Positions 23,701-34,156 of a stretch of DNA of 64,000 nucleotides are shown piece by piece. Origin of the DNA: Chondrosia reniformis (lineage: Eukaryota > Porifera > Demospongiae > Chondrillida > Chondrillidae); the NCBI GenBank assembly GCA_947172415.1, contig OX359199.1, positions 522,001 through 586,000 of the forward strand, in the 5' to 3' direction. Under the pieces are notes generated by a model, which was given only the letters and a program-made list of their open reading frames with translations, was not told the origin of the DNA and did not search any database. The position numbers and the translations under genes were made by a program. Position 1 is the first letter of the stretch. Each line of letters opens with the position of its first letter.

Positions 23701-26700
23701 TAAGAAGAGTACCAGAATAGTAATGATTTGAAATTGATTTGAAATGTTTTTGAAGCCCTTCTAAACATAAAGCTACTAAAATAATCCAATCTTAATCTCA
23801 ATCAATCACTGTACGTTTATTGCTATAACAACAACTTGTTGTGTTAATGAGGTATTTGAGTGGATATACGTATGACTATTACTATGGTGGCTTGTGTATG
23901 AATGCTGGGCGATCTATTGTATATTGTCGGAATTATATATTTAGTTTCTATTTTATGAAATGTCATTTCATTTGAAGCTCTTTCACACATGTTCACCTTC
24001 TTCTGCAGAGAAAGCAGTCTACAGATCCCATAATCATTGAGGGAGGGACGTTTGAGCAACTGACCAATGAAGTCACGACTAAACATGGCTATCTTAACAG
24101 AAAGAAACTCTTTGATCCCAATGGTAAAAAGTAAGTCACTGATCAGAGGTCATTTCCAAAGCTATCCGGTATCCTGTGCATAAGTGACTGTAGTGCTATT
24201 GTTTATGTACATATACACATGTTTGTATGCATGCACATGTTTGTATGCGTGTGTTTAGGAGTGCTACTCGTCAGTGGGCACAAGTATATGTGATGATGCA
24301 GAACCACAAACTGTACTTCTATAGAGATCACAAGACTGCCAGAGAGGTACGTATGAAGTTGAACACCCACCATCCATCAGCCCCTCCCCCCATTTACCAT
24401 TCCGTCCATCCCTTCGTCTGTTTATCTCATTTGTCTCCCTTTCCTCTCAAGGCTGGTGTGAAGCCAATTAACATATTCAACATGGTGCATGCGACAGTCA
24501 GAGTTGCTACTGCCTACCAGAGAAGGAAGTTTGTGATAGAAGTAACAGCTCAATTTGGAGAGCAGTTCTACTTACAAGCCGACACTCAGAAGATGATGGA
24601 CGACTGGTACATATCATTGTATAGAGGCATTGAAAAAGCTGTGAGTTATCATAGGACAGATGATATTGTAGTAGTATAGAGGAGTTTGGTGAATATGGAT
24701 GTATTTAAATTGCTTACTACTTGTTACTTGTAGAATGAGGAATACAAGAAGAACCCGTCAGCTTTCCAGTTACCGGCTAGTCAGCTCTCTCCGGGATCCT
24801 CTCCTCAACCAAAAAAAGTACACAAAAGGAAGGAATCGAGTAAGTTCTTCTCTTCTCCACTTTTGTTCCATATTGTTTGGGTAGCTGTATTGACCATGTC
24901 AACTCCAATCATGAATCATTTTATTACCATTCTGTTTCTTCTACTTGCGTATGTAGCGGCTTCTGCCATGGACTCGGATGATGATGAACCTGAAGATGCC
25001 ATTGAAAGCAATTCAAGTGAGTGCTAAACACACTCATTAATAGATTGACCATCAATTACTCATATCATTAGTAGGAAATTATTGCCTACATTTGCGTACG
25101 TACCTAATGGATTCACCACTCTTTAGAGAATATACGTAATCGTCTCAACAAATTGGTCAGTCGGCGTAGCACAATGGAACAGCTTAAAATGAAAGGCATC
25201 TATAAAGGTTTGTAGTTGTTTGTATAAGCACCACACATCATGCAAGCACCTACGTACTTACATATATAAACACATAAAAAGCCGTGCAAAGGCTATAAAT
25301 TGTCAGCAAAGCTAGTCACTGGTAATATTAGCCAACCAAATGACCAAACTAATCTTTCTTTACAGCACACACATGTGCCTACGTCATTGGTACCTTTGTT
25401 GCTTTAGATCAAGTATTAGTGTTTGGATGTACTTTGGAGAAGCTCTGTCAGAAGGAGAAGGTGTCCATTCCAAAGTTTGTCTCTCTCTGCATGCAAGAAG
25501 TAGAGAAAAGAGGACTAAACTCAGTTGGGATCTACAGACTGTCTGGGAACACTGCAGAGATCACTAAACTTAGATATTTAGTAGATCAAGGTATTCCTTC
25601 ATTAATATAATACCGTATGCGTACAATTTCCGCAGGACGTATATTTCGTGAATGCCCCTCAAGTGGGGATTTTTGTGATTTTTTTCGCCAAGTCCTGAGT
25701 GTGCCTGAAGATTGACTCCTTTTGTGCACGTGGTATCAACATCTGCAGCTAGAGAACTCAAACGATTACCAAATGATCCTGTTAAAGACACTTTTTACGG
25801 TCTTAAAGTAATCCTTGATCATCTTTGTGGGCATTCTGCATAACACGTGAAAGGCCTAGGTATGGGGAAATTTTCACATTTTTATTTTCACGAACCCATA
25901 CTGATTCGTGAAAATGGCGAAATTTACGTCCCATGAAAATTTGTACGCATACGGTATAATCTTTTCCAAGTGTAGTACTAAGTAAATGTACATGTACGTA
26001 CTTATGTATATAATACTATCCATATTATATGTTTCTCTTGTAGACGAGCCCTATACTCTCTCTGATGTTCAATGGGATGACATTAATGTCATTACTGGAG
26101 CTTTAAAGCTGTTTTTCCGAGAGCTACCCAATCCCCTCATCCCAAACAACCTGTTTGACAAATTTATTGAGGCAGGAAGTACGTTTCACATGATAGCACA
26201 CACCAGTATTTCTCTATTAGGAGCACAAAGGTTATTTTTAGCAGACAGAGAGAGTATATACATAAATTATTCTCTGACTAATTTAATAATTTGGACACTA
26301 TGGTCATTGATGTAAAAGTCCTGATATTCAAATTATTGTGGGTTCCCAGAGATTCAACTCATCCCGGACTCCATATTAAATATTTCTCATATACATAACT
26401 CATTTTCTGAACTTTCTCATAAGTAAGTTCTCTAGTATATACGTACGTACATGATTACCAAGTGTTTTATTCTCTACTTAAGGGATCCCTGATACCCCTA
26501 AACGAAACGCTACATTAGCAAAATGTATAAAGGAACTTCCAAAAGTCAATCATGCTATACTGGTAGCACTGCTTACTCACCTGAGAAGGTAAGTGTCATG
26601 TGGATCTGTTGATCACTTAGCTATCCCTTACACACTATATCAATTGTATTGGCTGTCACCTTTTACCCCACCCGTACCCCCTAGGGTGATTGAGAGGAGC

Positions 26701-26850
26701 GAGGAGAATAAGATGCAGGCCCAGAATGTGGCTATTGTCTTTGGTCCTACGCTGATGAGGACAGACGACCCTCTTCTCATTGCTACACTGGCACCAGTTC
26801 AAAATAACATTGTCCAAAATTTGCTGACTGATTTCAACAAAATTTTCTAA
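11760..26850 (+). CDS. ARHGAP12/27-like: SH3-WW-WW-PH-RhoGAP protein
   Basis: Seventeen exons join in frame to 867 aa: 11760-12245, 20258-20413, 20478-20564, 21300-21380, 21838-21930, 22500-22613, 22786-23136, 24009-24130, 24259-24346, 24452-24640, 24734-24839, 24957-25016, 25127-25207, 25408-25590, 26044-26178, 26483-26588 and 26685-26850. Domains in order: SH3 at 1-65 (AKFDYTYD, DWW, YVPAKYV); WW1 near 204-233 (GWKEY...YYN...W); WW2 near 246-273; a 117-residue Thr/Gln/Met/Glu heptad-repeat exon (340-456); PH near 480-589 (ends DWYISLYRGIEKA); RhoGAP 672-867. The arginine finger is R715 in GIYRLSGN. The order matches ARHGAP12/ARHGAP27, GTPase activators that switch off Rho-family proteins at membranes; the GTPase target cannot be read from sequence. 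Exons 7 (part) to 17 are duplicated at 38681-42501. Confidence 0.92.
14168..14242 (+). repeat. Dispersed repeat family R1, 3' fragment
   Basis: Contains TTAGTTCCCCTATAGGC and CATAGCATGTAGGAAAATGG, the right-hand part of the family consensus only. It lies in RhoGAP intron 1. Confidence 0.65.
15957..16188 (-). repeat. Dispersed repeat family R1, longest copy (inverted)
   Basis: In reverse orientation this ~230-bp copy spans the full family: from GGATTCACAGAAGATCAAGA at its right edge to CATTTTCCTACATGCTATGC at its left edge. It includes the GTGGAATTCCCACAAACG-like and CCAGTGGAG blocks. It is non-coding, probably a short non-autonomous element. I see no terminal inverted repeats or poly-A tail. 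Confidence 0.75.
17510..17790. repeat. ~30-bp minisatellite in RhoGAP intron 1
   Basis: About nine copies of a unit containing GGATATTTCAGGATATTAAG, with spacing 30-36 bp. Open frames across it are an effect of the periodicity. Confidence 0.9.
17884..17963 (+). repeat. Dispersed repeat family R1, internally deleted copy
   Basis: Both ends of the family are joined: AAGGATTCACAGAAGATCAA is followed within ~25 bp by CATAGCATGTAGGAAAATGG. The middle ~150 bp is missing. Confidence 0.65.
18360..18531. repeat. 21-bp GC-rich minisatellite
   Basis: Eight copies of a 21-bp unit containing GCTTCACATGTGGGCGGGGC, with a C/A variant block in copies 5-7. It is much richer in G than the surrounding intron. 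Both strands stay open for more than 60 codons because 21 is a multiple of three; there is no sign of splicing or coding use. Confidence 0.93.
20640..20895. repeat. Pyrimidine-rich minisatellite, RhoGAP intron 3
   Basis: Repeated CCACACCC-ACTTCCCCTAACCTCC units of about 30-42 bp, in a C-rich, nearly G-free strand. It lies between exons 3 and 4. Confidence 0.85.
21391..21770. repeat. 50-bp minisatellite, RhoGAP intron 4
   Basis: ATAGGAGTTAGTAAAGGA recurs at 21391 and 21431, then every 50 bp to 21731 (eight copies, the first interval 40 bp). The array starts 10 bp after the exon 4 donor and fills most of the intron. Confidence 0.95.
21979..22450. repeat. 41-bp minisatellite, RhoGAP intron 5
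   Basis: About 11-12 copies of a unit containing TTATTAGGGCAGGAGATCCC and ACACACCCACCTGCC. A few copies carry a two-base GA insertion. It fills most of the intron between exons 5 and 6. Confidence 0.95.
22816..23060 (+). repeat. 21-bp coding repeat in RhoGAP exon 7
   Basis: About eleven copies of a 21-bp unit (ACTCAACAGATGGAAACATC) translate as the heptad TQQMETS/P/A. Variation is mostly at one residue (S, P or A) and M/V. It is inside exon 7 (22786-23136) and in frame, so it is part of the protein between WW2 and PH. The left breakpoint of the large duplication lies within it. Confidence 0.92.
23165..23590. repeat. ~28-bp minisatellite, RhoGAP intron 7
   Basis: Repeated ACCAATCTATGACAGAAGA-CTGCACCTC units of about 28 bp, some with an AGCCG insertion. 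The array starts about 30 bp after the exon 7 donor. It is repeated in block B at 38851-39235 with a different copy number and order. Confidence 0.9.
25611..25956. mobile_element. MITE in RhoGAP intron 14 (block A)
   Basis: 346 bp with terminal inverted repeats: TACCGTATGCGTACAATTT at the left and its near-complement at 25937-25956, with TA at both ends. Inner inverted pairs (GACGTA...TACGTC, TTCGTGAA...TTCGTGAA) are present. No coding capacity. It shares the TACCGTA terminus with the element at 5578, so both probably belong to one superfamily. A decayed copy is at the matching place in block B. Confidence 0.85.
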
Positions 26851-27169
26851 ACCAGTTGTTTACAAACCTGATGATTACTAATAATTATGTTATATTTTGT
26901 GTGATTTTATTTAAAACGTACGCACTTTTTTTCATTGTCTGAAGTATATTACATCTTTTCAAGTCACCTCATATGGATAGGCTGTATTAAAAATTGAAAC
27001 TACTATAATTCGAAACTAGTTCCTCATTAGAATAAGAACAATTTGAAAACAAGAGTTTCAAATAACTTGTTTTTGTGTGTTCAAACATGACCTCTTATGT
27101 AACTGTCCTGGCTATTTAAGGTATAACACAATTAAATAAATTATTTATAATATATATTATACTGTCTCT

Positions 27170-28132
27170 ATGGAGCTGAGTGACCATCCAAATGCTACTG
27201 TTTTTAATTCTAGTCTGCCAGTTGCTATCCTCATCTGTAGCTGGATCAACTTGACCCTGCTAATTATTCCAGCTATTGTGGTCAATTCCATCACACTTGT
27301 TAATCTTTTAGTTCATTATAAGTTGTCAAAATCCATTCGAATTTGCCTTTCCAATGTTCTCGTTAGCTGCTTAACACTTGCTTGTTCTGGAGTCATGAAG
27401 TATTCCTCTGCATTAGTCATTGGATACAGTGACCTGTCAAGTTCTGGAGTATTTTGTCGCTTTTATGCCTGGATATCTACCATAGGGCAAGTATCTAGGC
27501 TATCCTTTATGCCTATGTTAGCTATTGTAGTCTATATTCTCATAAGGTACGGAGAACCAACTAGAACAGGAAAAGGAAGAAGGATTCTTTTCATAGCTAC
27601 TGGAACACTGTGGATATTTCTAGTTTTATTAACTACTCTTTCTTTCTCACCTGAAGTTATCAAGAGCCCCCTAACTCAAGATATACTATGTACAATCGTA
27701 ATATCAAGGACTCCCCTCGGATATGTCTCTGCTGGCGTATATTTGAGCGTGTTTGGCATCTTTTCTTACATATTAACTGTAGTGGTTGGTGTCACTGGAG
27801 TCTGCTTTGTCAAGCATAGCACCATCAGGGATACTAGAGCATTAAAAGCAACAGCAAAATTCACCTTCTTTCTTCTGATTGGCAACACTGTGGGGCTATT
27901 AGGACAATTAGTTCCTTTGTTATTTGGAGCAATAGATCTAAAAGAAGACGTTGAAAAAGCCATCATCATTCAATATGTCGCTTCTGGTTTTATATTCATG
28001 TCCCTCTACCCAACTCCAATATTAATTCTGGTGTATTTTAGAGCATTTGGCAATGGAAGAATTGGAAAGATTATGCTCCGTTGTAAGAGATTGTGTATTT
28101 ACCAGCAGAGGGAATCATCAGATACATTATGA
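27170..28132 (+). CDS. 7TM receptor, type I (A1)
   Basis: Single exon, 320 aa. Two N-glycosylation sites (N8, N13) precede seven hydrophobic segments at about 17-48, 57-84, 98-126, 138-160, 184-215, 229-253 and 264-291. C96 at the top of TM3 and C174 in the second outer loop could form the usual disulphide, and W148 sits where class A receptors have the TM4 tryptophan. The DRY position reads RYGEPT and the NPxxY position YPTPILILVYF, so it is at best a divergent rhodopsin-like receptor. The tail is short and basic. No ligand can be inferred. It starts 319 bp after the RhoGAP stop, on the same strand. Nearest relative: B1 at 42821. Confidence 0.85.
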   Translation: MELSDHPNATVFNSSLPVAILICSWINLTLLIIPAIVVNSITLVNLLVHYKLSKSIRICLSNVLVSCLTLACSGVMKYSSALVIGYSDLSSSGVFCRFYAWISTIGQVSRLSFMPMLAIVVYILIRYGEPTRTGKGRRILFIATGTLWIFLVLLTTLSFSPEVIKSPLTQDILCTIVISRTPLGYVSAGVYLSVFGIFSYILTVVVGVTGVCFVKHSTIRDTRALKATAKFTFFLLIGNTVGLLGQLVPLLFGAIDLKEDVEKAIIIQYVASGFIFMSLYPTPILILVYFRAFGNGRIGKIMLRCKRLCIYQQRESSDTL

Positions 28133-28460
28133 TTCAGTGATGTATATTTTTTCTTAAAATACATGATTATAATATGCAATTATATATACAGTGACCACTG
28201 CAATTATCACTGAACTGTTACATATTATATATTAATACAGCTCTCTGGATCCTCTATACAATTAATTGCATAGATGTATACAACTTTATAGCTACAAAAT
28301 AGACTGAAGAACCATACAGAAATATGCTATATACAAGTGTTTAGAAGAATAATTTAAACAGATTCTGATTGAAATAATCAAGGTGATGAGAGATGCAAAG
28401 ATGATTATATACTCCAACTAAAACCACATGAAAATGCACAATAACTAAAGTCTATTACTA

Positions 28461-29242
28461 CAGTAAAACCTCTAATAGCGGACTCTCCGAAAAGCGGACA
28501 ACCTCTGTACAGCGGACAAATCATACGCCCCCGATTGACTTTCCCATAGAACTAGTACATTTCGAACCTCCGAGTAGCGGCACCTCCGAACTCCGGACAA
28601 CGGACACTGACCAAGCCTCAGACTGATCTCTGACAATACATACTGACCTCCGAAAGCGGACAGTTAAACTAAAGACGAGACGAAACTAATACGATAAAAC
28701 GATAATAGTACAGTGAACAAAATTAACGTAAGTCATAAGTATCTAGCTACATAAAATAGCTACAAATATCTAGCGGATCGTACGTAGTCTCAAGTGAATT
28801 TCAGTTCCGCCCGCTAGCTCATTTCGCTCCTATTTTTTCAACTATTCAAAGGTCGATGAAAGTGGCCTTAAACCTAAGCGAATGATTTATCCATTTGGTA
28901 GTTGTTCATTTTAACTGTCCTAAAACCACTCGTACCAAACCATCTAATAGGAAGTCTTGCTTCTGAGGATCGTACCCAGCATAACCTTTAAGTTAGTTAA
29001 CCGTTATGTTAGTAAAATGTTAGTGTTTGTAGCTTTCTATAACTTGTTGGTGTGCATTTATTGCATCTCTTGGATCTTGATCATGAGCCATAATATAGTG
29101 TCACTATAACTGGTAGCTAGTTGCTATTACACAATTAGTTGATTAGAGGGTGATTATGGGCCGACCTCCGAGAAGAGGACAACCTCTGAATAAAGGACAA
29201 GATGGTGGGTCCGAGCGTGTCCGTTATTCGGAGGTTTCACTG
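28461..29242. mobile_element. TA-flanked DNA transposon remnant, pogo/Tigger-like ends
   Basis: 782 bp. The left end is CAGTAAAACCTCTAATAGCG; the right end, read on the opposite strand, begins CAGTGAAACCTCCGAATAAC. TA flanks both sides. The matching site in block B (near 44117) has a single TA and no element, which defines the borders exactly. Subterminal repeats such as CCGA-AAGCGGACA recur inside. No transposase frame is seen, so it is non-autonomous. Assignment to pogo/Tigger rests on the TIR start and the TA target only. Confidence 0.88.
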
Positions 29243-29515
29243 TATATACAGTACATGTAATTTATACATATATACTTCACACACCTTCACACCTGTAGTG
29301 TTTATACATAAAATGAATGTAAACGTATTTTTGACATGCATTGTTAGATATTATACCGAGTGTTCATGTATATATATGAAATAAAGTGTGTTAGTTGCAT
29401 AAATCTCTTTAGTATTTGAGCAGCAAAGGCACTGAATCTGAAAATATACGAATGAAAATGCAAATTGATTCACCACAAATCATATTACGCAATGTTGTAT
29501 TTAATAATGCGTAAT

Positions 29516-29720
29516 AATTGTAACTTAAAAGACCATATAATTTGGGTTATATATTAAATATAAAGGCAACATTATGTAATAATTGTAATAATAATTGTAA
29601 CTTAAAAGACCATATAATTTGGGTTATATAATATAAAAGCAACATTATGTAATAATTGTAATAAAAATTATAACTTAAAAGACCATATAATTTGGGTTAT
29701 ATAATATAAAAGCAACATTA
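29516..29720 (+). promoter_or_regulatory. Triplicated upstream block of 7TM A2
   Basis: The block ACTTAAAAGACCATATAATTT-GGGTTATATA followed by AAAGCAACATTATG occurs three times (GACCATATAA at 29531, 29608 and 29681), ending just before the A2 gene. All other type II genes have one copy at the same distance from the start codon. Its conservation and position suggest a core promoter, with TTATATA-type sequence serving as TATA box; this is inference. Confidence 0.6.
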
Positions 29721-29765
29721 TGCATGTCGAAGCAAAGTTACGTACATCACGTATACAGGCTTAAC

Positions 29766-30713
29766 ATGGAGTTCAGGATGGACAGTAATAGTACCAATGC
29801 CACAATTACTGGATTACCAGTAGCTTCACTAGTCTTCAGCTGGATTAGTCTCATTGTACTAATCATCCCAGCAGCTGTTGTCAACTCATTTTCATTTGTT
29901 AATCTTATCTTTGATGTCAAGTTAGCAAAATCTGTGAGAATTAGCCTTTCCAACATTTTAATTGGCTGTTTACTAGTTGCTATCTCTGGAACTATAAAGT
30001 ACACATCTGGATTAGTCACCGGATATAATAACTTATCAAGCTCAGAAACACTATGTCGTTTTGCAACCTGGCTTTACCTCATTGGTCAATCAGCTAGATC
30101 ATCTTTTATGGCAATGTTGGCAGTTGTAGTCTATATTCTGACAAAACAGGGAGAACCAACTAAAACAAGAAAAGGAAAAACTTGTCTTTTTGTAGCTAAT
30201 GGAACACTCTGGTTATTTCTGGTTTCAATCAGTGGATTTTGGTTTTCTTCTCAAGTGCTCAGGATTTATTTCGTTGAAGAAATATTATGCCATCCAGTTT
30301 TAAATCCAACCCCTTTTGGATATTTTACTGCAGCATTATACCTAAGTCTGTTTGGTCTGTTTTCATTCGCGTTAACCATAGTGATGGGCATTGCTGGAGT
30401 TATATTTGTCAAACGGAGCACTTTCTCTGACAATACTAGATCACTGAAGGCAATCACTAAATTTGTCTTTTTTATGATAATTGGGAATACAGTGAGTATT
30501 ATTACACAACTGCTTCCTTTAATTCTGAGATCTGTAGATTTAGAACAGGATTTAGATGAAACTATTAGAGCTCAATACATCATAAACTTCATCATTTACA
30601 TCTCCTTACTTCCTACTCCAATTTTTATCCTTGTATATTTCAAACCAACTGGCAGGAACTTGAAAACTTTTAAACAGTTTGCACGTAATTTGAAGAAGTC
30701 ACGTTTTCATTAA
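29766..30713 (+). CDS. 7TM receptor, type II (A2)
   Basis: Single exon, 315 aa from the ATG at 29766, the start shared by all type II paralogues; the frame also has an ATG 14 codons upstream (29724), judged non-coding because the paralogues do not share it. Begins MEFRMDSNSTNAT (two N-glycosylation sites), then seven hydrophobic segments. Marker sequences: LCRF before TM3, QGEPTKTRKGK after TM3, NGTLW in TM4, CHPVLNPTP in the second outer loop, LLPTPIFILVYF in TM7, and a basic tail ending KKSRFH. Function and ligand unknown; clearly the same family as A1 but a separate subgroup. Confidence 0.85.
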   Translation: MEFRMDSNSTNATITGLPVASLVFSWISLIVLIIPAAVVNSFSFVNLIFDVKLAKSVRISLSNILIGCLLVAISGTIKYTSGLVTGYNNLSSSETLCRFATWLYLIGQSARSSFMAMLAVVVYILTKQGEPTKTRKGKTCLFVANGTLWLFLVSISGFWFSSQVLRIYFVEEILCHPVLNPTPFGYFTAALYLSLFGLFSFALTIVMGIAGVIFVKRSTFSDNTRSLKAITKFVFFMIIGNTVSIITQLLPLILRSVDLEQDLDETIRAQYIINFIIYISLLPTPIFILVYFKPTGRNLKTFKQFARNLKKSRFH

Positions 30714-31952
30714 AAGATGCTATCATTAAGAGAAACTACTTTCTAATAATTTTACTTTGAGCTTCAGTAAATAGTGATTCAATAATAAAATTTTGCTGCT
30801 ACCATGCATGGTACAACGGATACAATTTATAATTGTTTTATGTTTACACACATGTCACGGGTCCATATGTATGTATAAAATGAAGAATAACATAACAAAT
30901 ATGTAATTGATGAATGCTCGGAATGTATTATAAAAATACTGTTTTCATTTTATTGTGAGTGTTTGTAACTTCCTCTGCATGTATATACGTACGTGCTTTA
31001 AAGAAAAATGCTTCCGAATCATTTTCGAGGTGCAGTGTGTATTATGTATAATTTATGTATAATATATATGTACATATATACATGGCCTATAGTTATTGTC
31101 AATGATGCAATAGTTACAGGATATTTAGACATAACATCTATTCAGGAAACTATATAGGATGGTCAGTTGCTAATTAATATGAAGCTAAACCCTGGTGTCA
31201 GCATTCACAGACATCTATAAACCAATTACGTATGTGTACATGTTTAAATTGTTCATATATGCTATATACGTACCTTATATATCTCACCATACATTAGGTT
31301 TGTATATATATATATATACTGCATGGAATTTGGTGTAAAGTGATGCAACCCTATCAAATATCAAATGAACTGATATATATATGATCGAAAGTAAAACAAA
31401 ATGCTGACACCCACCAATTGCAAGTATACACCCAGTGAGTTTCAGAAACTCTAATCGATCATGATAATATGAAAATATTTGCCCAGGGCCATCTCTCAAC
31501 ATACATTAATTAAGAGTATAACTGATCGTAATCATGAATTTAAATTATACTTTAGATTTGAATATACATATAATAGAGTTCAGATTTGAATATATGTACG
31601 TATGTTAGACTTCAGATTCTAATGTTAGTGTAAGATTGACGTTTGTGTGCAATTGTGAAAGTTTAATTTTGGCAGTAGCTTCCTTGCTCCATAATGTAAT
31701 TTCACTTTTCAGGACAGTCCAACCCAAAACTGGTTTCAGACCACCAGTTTGTGAATCCTTTAAAACACCTAGATTAACAGAGATAAGAAGGAAAAGTAAA
31801 AATATAATTATCTAGAGATTGCGTCACTAAAAGAGACCTTCCAGGGTCAAAATGTCCGATACCAAAAGAACAGACTGCATGTGTCTAGATGTTCAAAAAG
31901 ACTAAATGAACAATCTCAAAGATAAGTTTGGAGGAGTTAGAAGAAATCCCTA

Positions 31953-32172
31953 TCATCTAAAACTATAAAGTTTCTCACTTGTAAAGCCAGTTACTAGTTT
32001 AAAGTGTTCTTCCTTCCCTTTATCCTTGACAAGCGTCACTGGAACTTCTGTTAGTCCCGAGGGGAAGGAGGCCGTCGTGGGAGCCTTGTGGAGCTTTCCT
32101 GAGCTTATCTTATAAAGCCACATGTTCTGTACATAATGACCCTCAGGAGTCACCAAATATGGAAACAATGTA
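31953..32172 (-). pseudogene. DUF4419 3' fragment (A2 unit)
   Basis: The last ~70 codons of the DUF4419 gene (LFPYLVTP... to the stop), still open, with no upstream part. The break after CAATGTA is joined to the start of the next tandem unit. It could be a piece of the 3' UTR of the A2 transcript in antisense orientation. Confidence 0.8.
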
Positions 32173-32689
32173 TTTAGAAGAATAATTTAAACAGATTTTG
32201 ATTGTAATAATCAAGGTGATGAGAGATGTAAAGCTGATTAATCTAACTAAAACCATATGAAAAATTATCTAAAGTCTATATAACTATATACAGTACATTT
32301 AATTTATACATATATACTCACACACCTTAATTCACATCTGTAGTGTTAATACATAAAATGAATGTAAATGTATTTTAGACATGCACTGTTAGATATTATA
32401 CTGAGTGTTCATATATATATATGAAATAAAGTGTGTTAGTTGCATAAATCTCTTTACAATATTAAAGTATTTGAGCAGCAAATAACTGAATCTGAAAATA
32501 TGAGTGAAAACGTAAATTGATTCAAAACAAATCATATTATGCATTATTGTATTCATACGAATATAACTTAATAGACCATATAATTTGGGTTATATATATA
32601 TACATATATAAAAGCAACATTATGTATTTAAAGGTATTAAGAAGCTGAGTTACGTACATTACGTATACAGGCTTAACTTTCCAAGACCC

Positions 32690-33637
32690 ATGGAGTTCAG
32701 GATGGACAATAATAGTACCAATGCCACAATTACTGGATTACCAGTAGCTTCACTAGTCTGCAGCTGGATTATTCTCATTGTACTAATCATCCCAGTAGCT
32801 GTTGTCAACTCATTTTCATTGGTTAATCTTATCTTTGATGTCAAGTTAGCAAAATCTGTGAGAATTAGCCTTTCCAACATATTAATTGGCTGTTTACTAG
32901 TTGCTATCTCTGGAACTATAAAGTACACATCTGGATTAGTCACTGGATATAATAACTTATCAAGCTCAGAAACACTATGTCATTTTACAACCTGGCTTTA
33001 CTTCATTGGTCAATCAGCTAGACCATCTTTCATGGCAATGTTGGCAGTTGTGGTCTTTATTCTGATAAAACAGGGAGAACCAACTAAAACAAGAAAAGGA
33101 AAAACTTGTCTTTTTGTAGCTAATGGAACACTCTGGTTATTTCTGGTTTCAATCAGTGGATTTTGGTTTTCTTCTCAAGTGCTCAGGATTTATTTCGTCG
33201 AAGAAATATTATGCCATCCAGTTTTAAATCCAACCCCTCTTGGATATTTTACCACAGCAATATACCTAAGTCTGTTTGGTCTGTTTTCATTCACGTTAAC
33301 CATAGTGATGGGCATTGCTGGAGTTATATTTGTCAAACGGAGCACTTTCTCTGACGATAATAGATCACTGAAGGCAATCACTAAATTTGTCTTTTTTGTA
33401 CTGATTGGGAATACAGTGAGTGCTATTGGACAACTGCTTCCTTTAATTTTGAGATCTGCAGATTTAGAACAGGATTTAGATGAAACCATTACAGCTCAAT
33501 ACATCACATCCTTCATCGCTTACATCTCCTTACTTCCTACTTCAATTTTTATCCTTGTATATTTCAAACCAACTGTCAGGAATTTGAAAACTTTTAAACA
33601 GTTTGCATGTAATTTGAAGAAGTCATGTTATTATTAA
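32690..33637 (+). CDS. 7TM receptor, type II (A3)
   Basis: Single exon, 315 aa, start MEFRMDNNSTNAT. Same seven-segment layout and marker motifs as A2, with CHFTTWLYFIG before TM3 and a tail ending KKSCYY. Upstream it has one copy of the GACCATATAATTTGGG block (about 32574) and a TA-repeat. Its unit carries the tRNA-like insertion at 34157. Receptor role by topology only. Confidence 0.85.
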   Translation: MEFRMDNNSTNATITGLPVASLVCSWIILIVLIIPVAVVNSFSLVNLIFDVKLAKSVRISLSNILIGCLLVAISGTIKYTSGLVTGYNNLSSSETLCHFTTWLYFIGQSARPSFMAMLAVVVFILIKQGEPTKTRKGKTCLFVANGTLWLFLVSISGFWFSSQVLRIYFVEEILCHPVLNPTPLGYFTTAIYLSLFGLFSFTLTIVMGIAGVIFVKRSTFSDDNRSLKAITKFVFFVLIGNTVSAIGQLLPLILRSADLEQDLDETITAQYITSFIAYISLLPTSIFILVYFKPTVRNLKTFKQFACNLKKSCYY

Positions 33638-34156
33638 AAGACGTTATCATTAAAAGAAACTACTTTCTAAAAATTTTACTTTGAGCTTCAGTAAATAGTG
33701 ATTCAATAATAAAATGTTGCTGCTACCATGCATGACACAGTGGATACAATATTCAAGTTTACACACATGCCACGGATCCATACATACGTACGTATGTATA
33801 AAATGAAAGTATTACATAATACCTATATAATTGATGAATGCATGGAATGTATTATAAAAATACTGTTTTCAATTACAGTAACTGTATTTTTATTGTGAGT
33901 GTTTGCAACTTCATGAACTGATATATATATGATTGAAGGTTAAACAAAATGCAGATACTCACCAAGTATATATATATACCCAGTGAGTTTCAGAAACTCT
34001 GATCGATCATGATATGTATGAAAATATTTGCCCAGGGCCATCTCTCACCATACATAAATTAAGAGTAACTGATCTAATCATGAATTTTAAATTATATACG
34101 TTAGACTTTAGATTTGCATATATAATAGGGTTCAGATTTGAATATACGTATGTATG

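Noticed and set aside
25340..25567. Alternative frame over RhoGAP exon 14
   Set aside because: Out of frame with the RhoGAP domain and not continuous with neighbouring exons.
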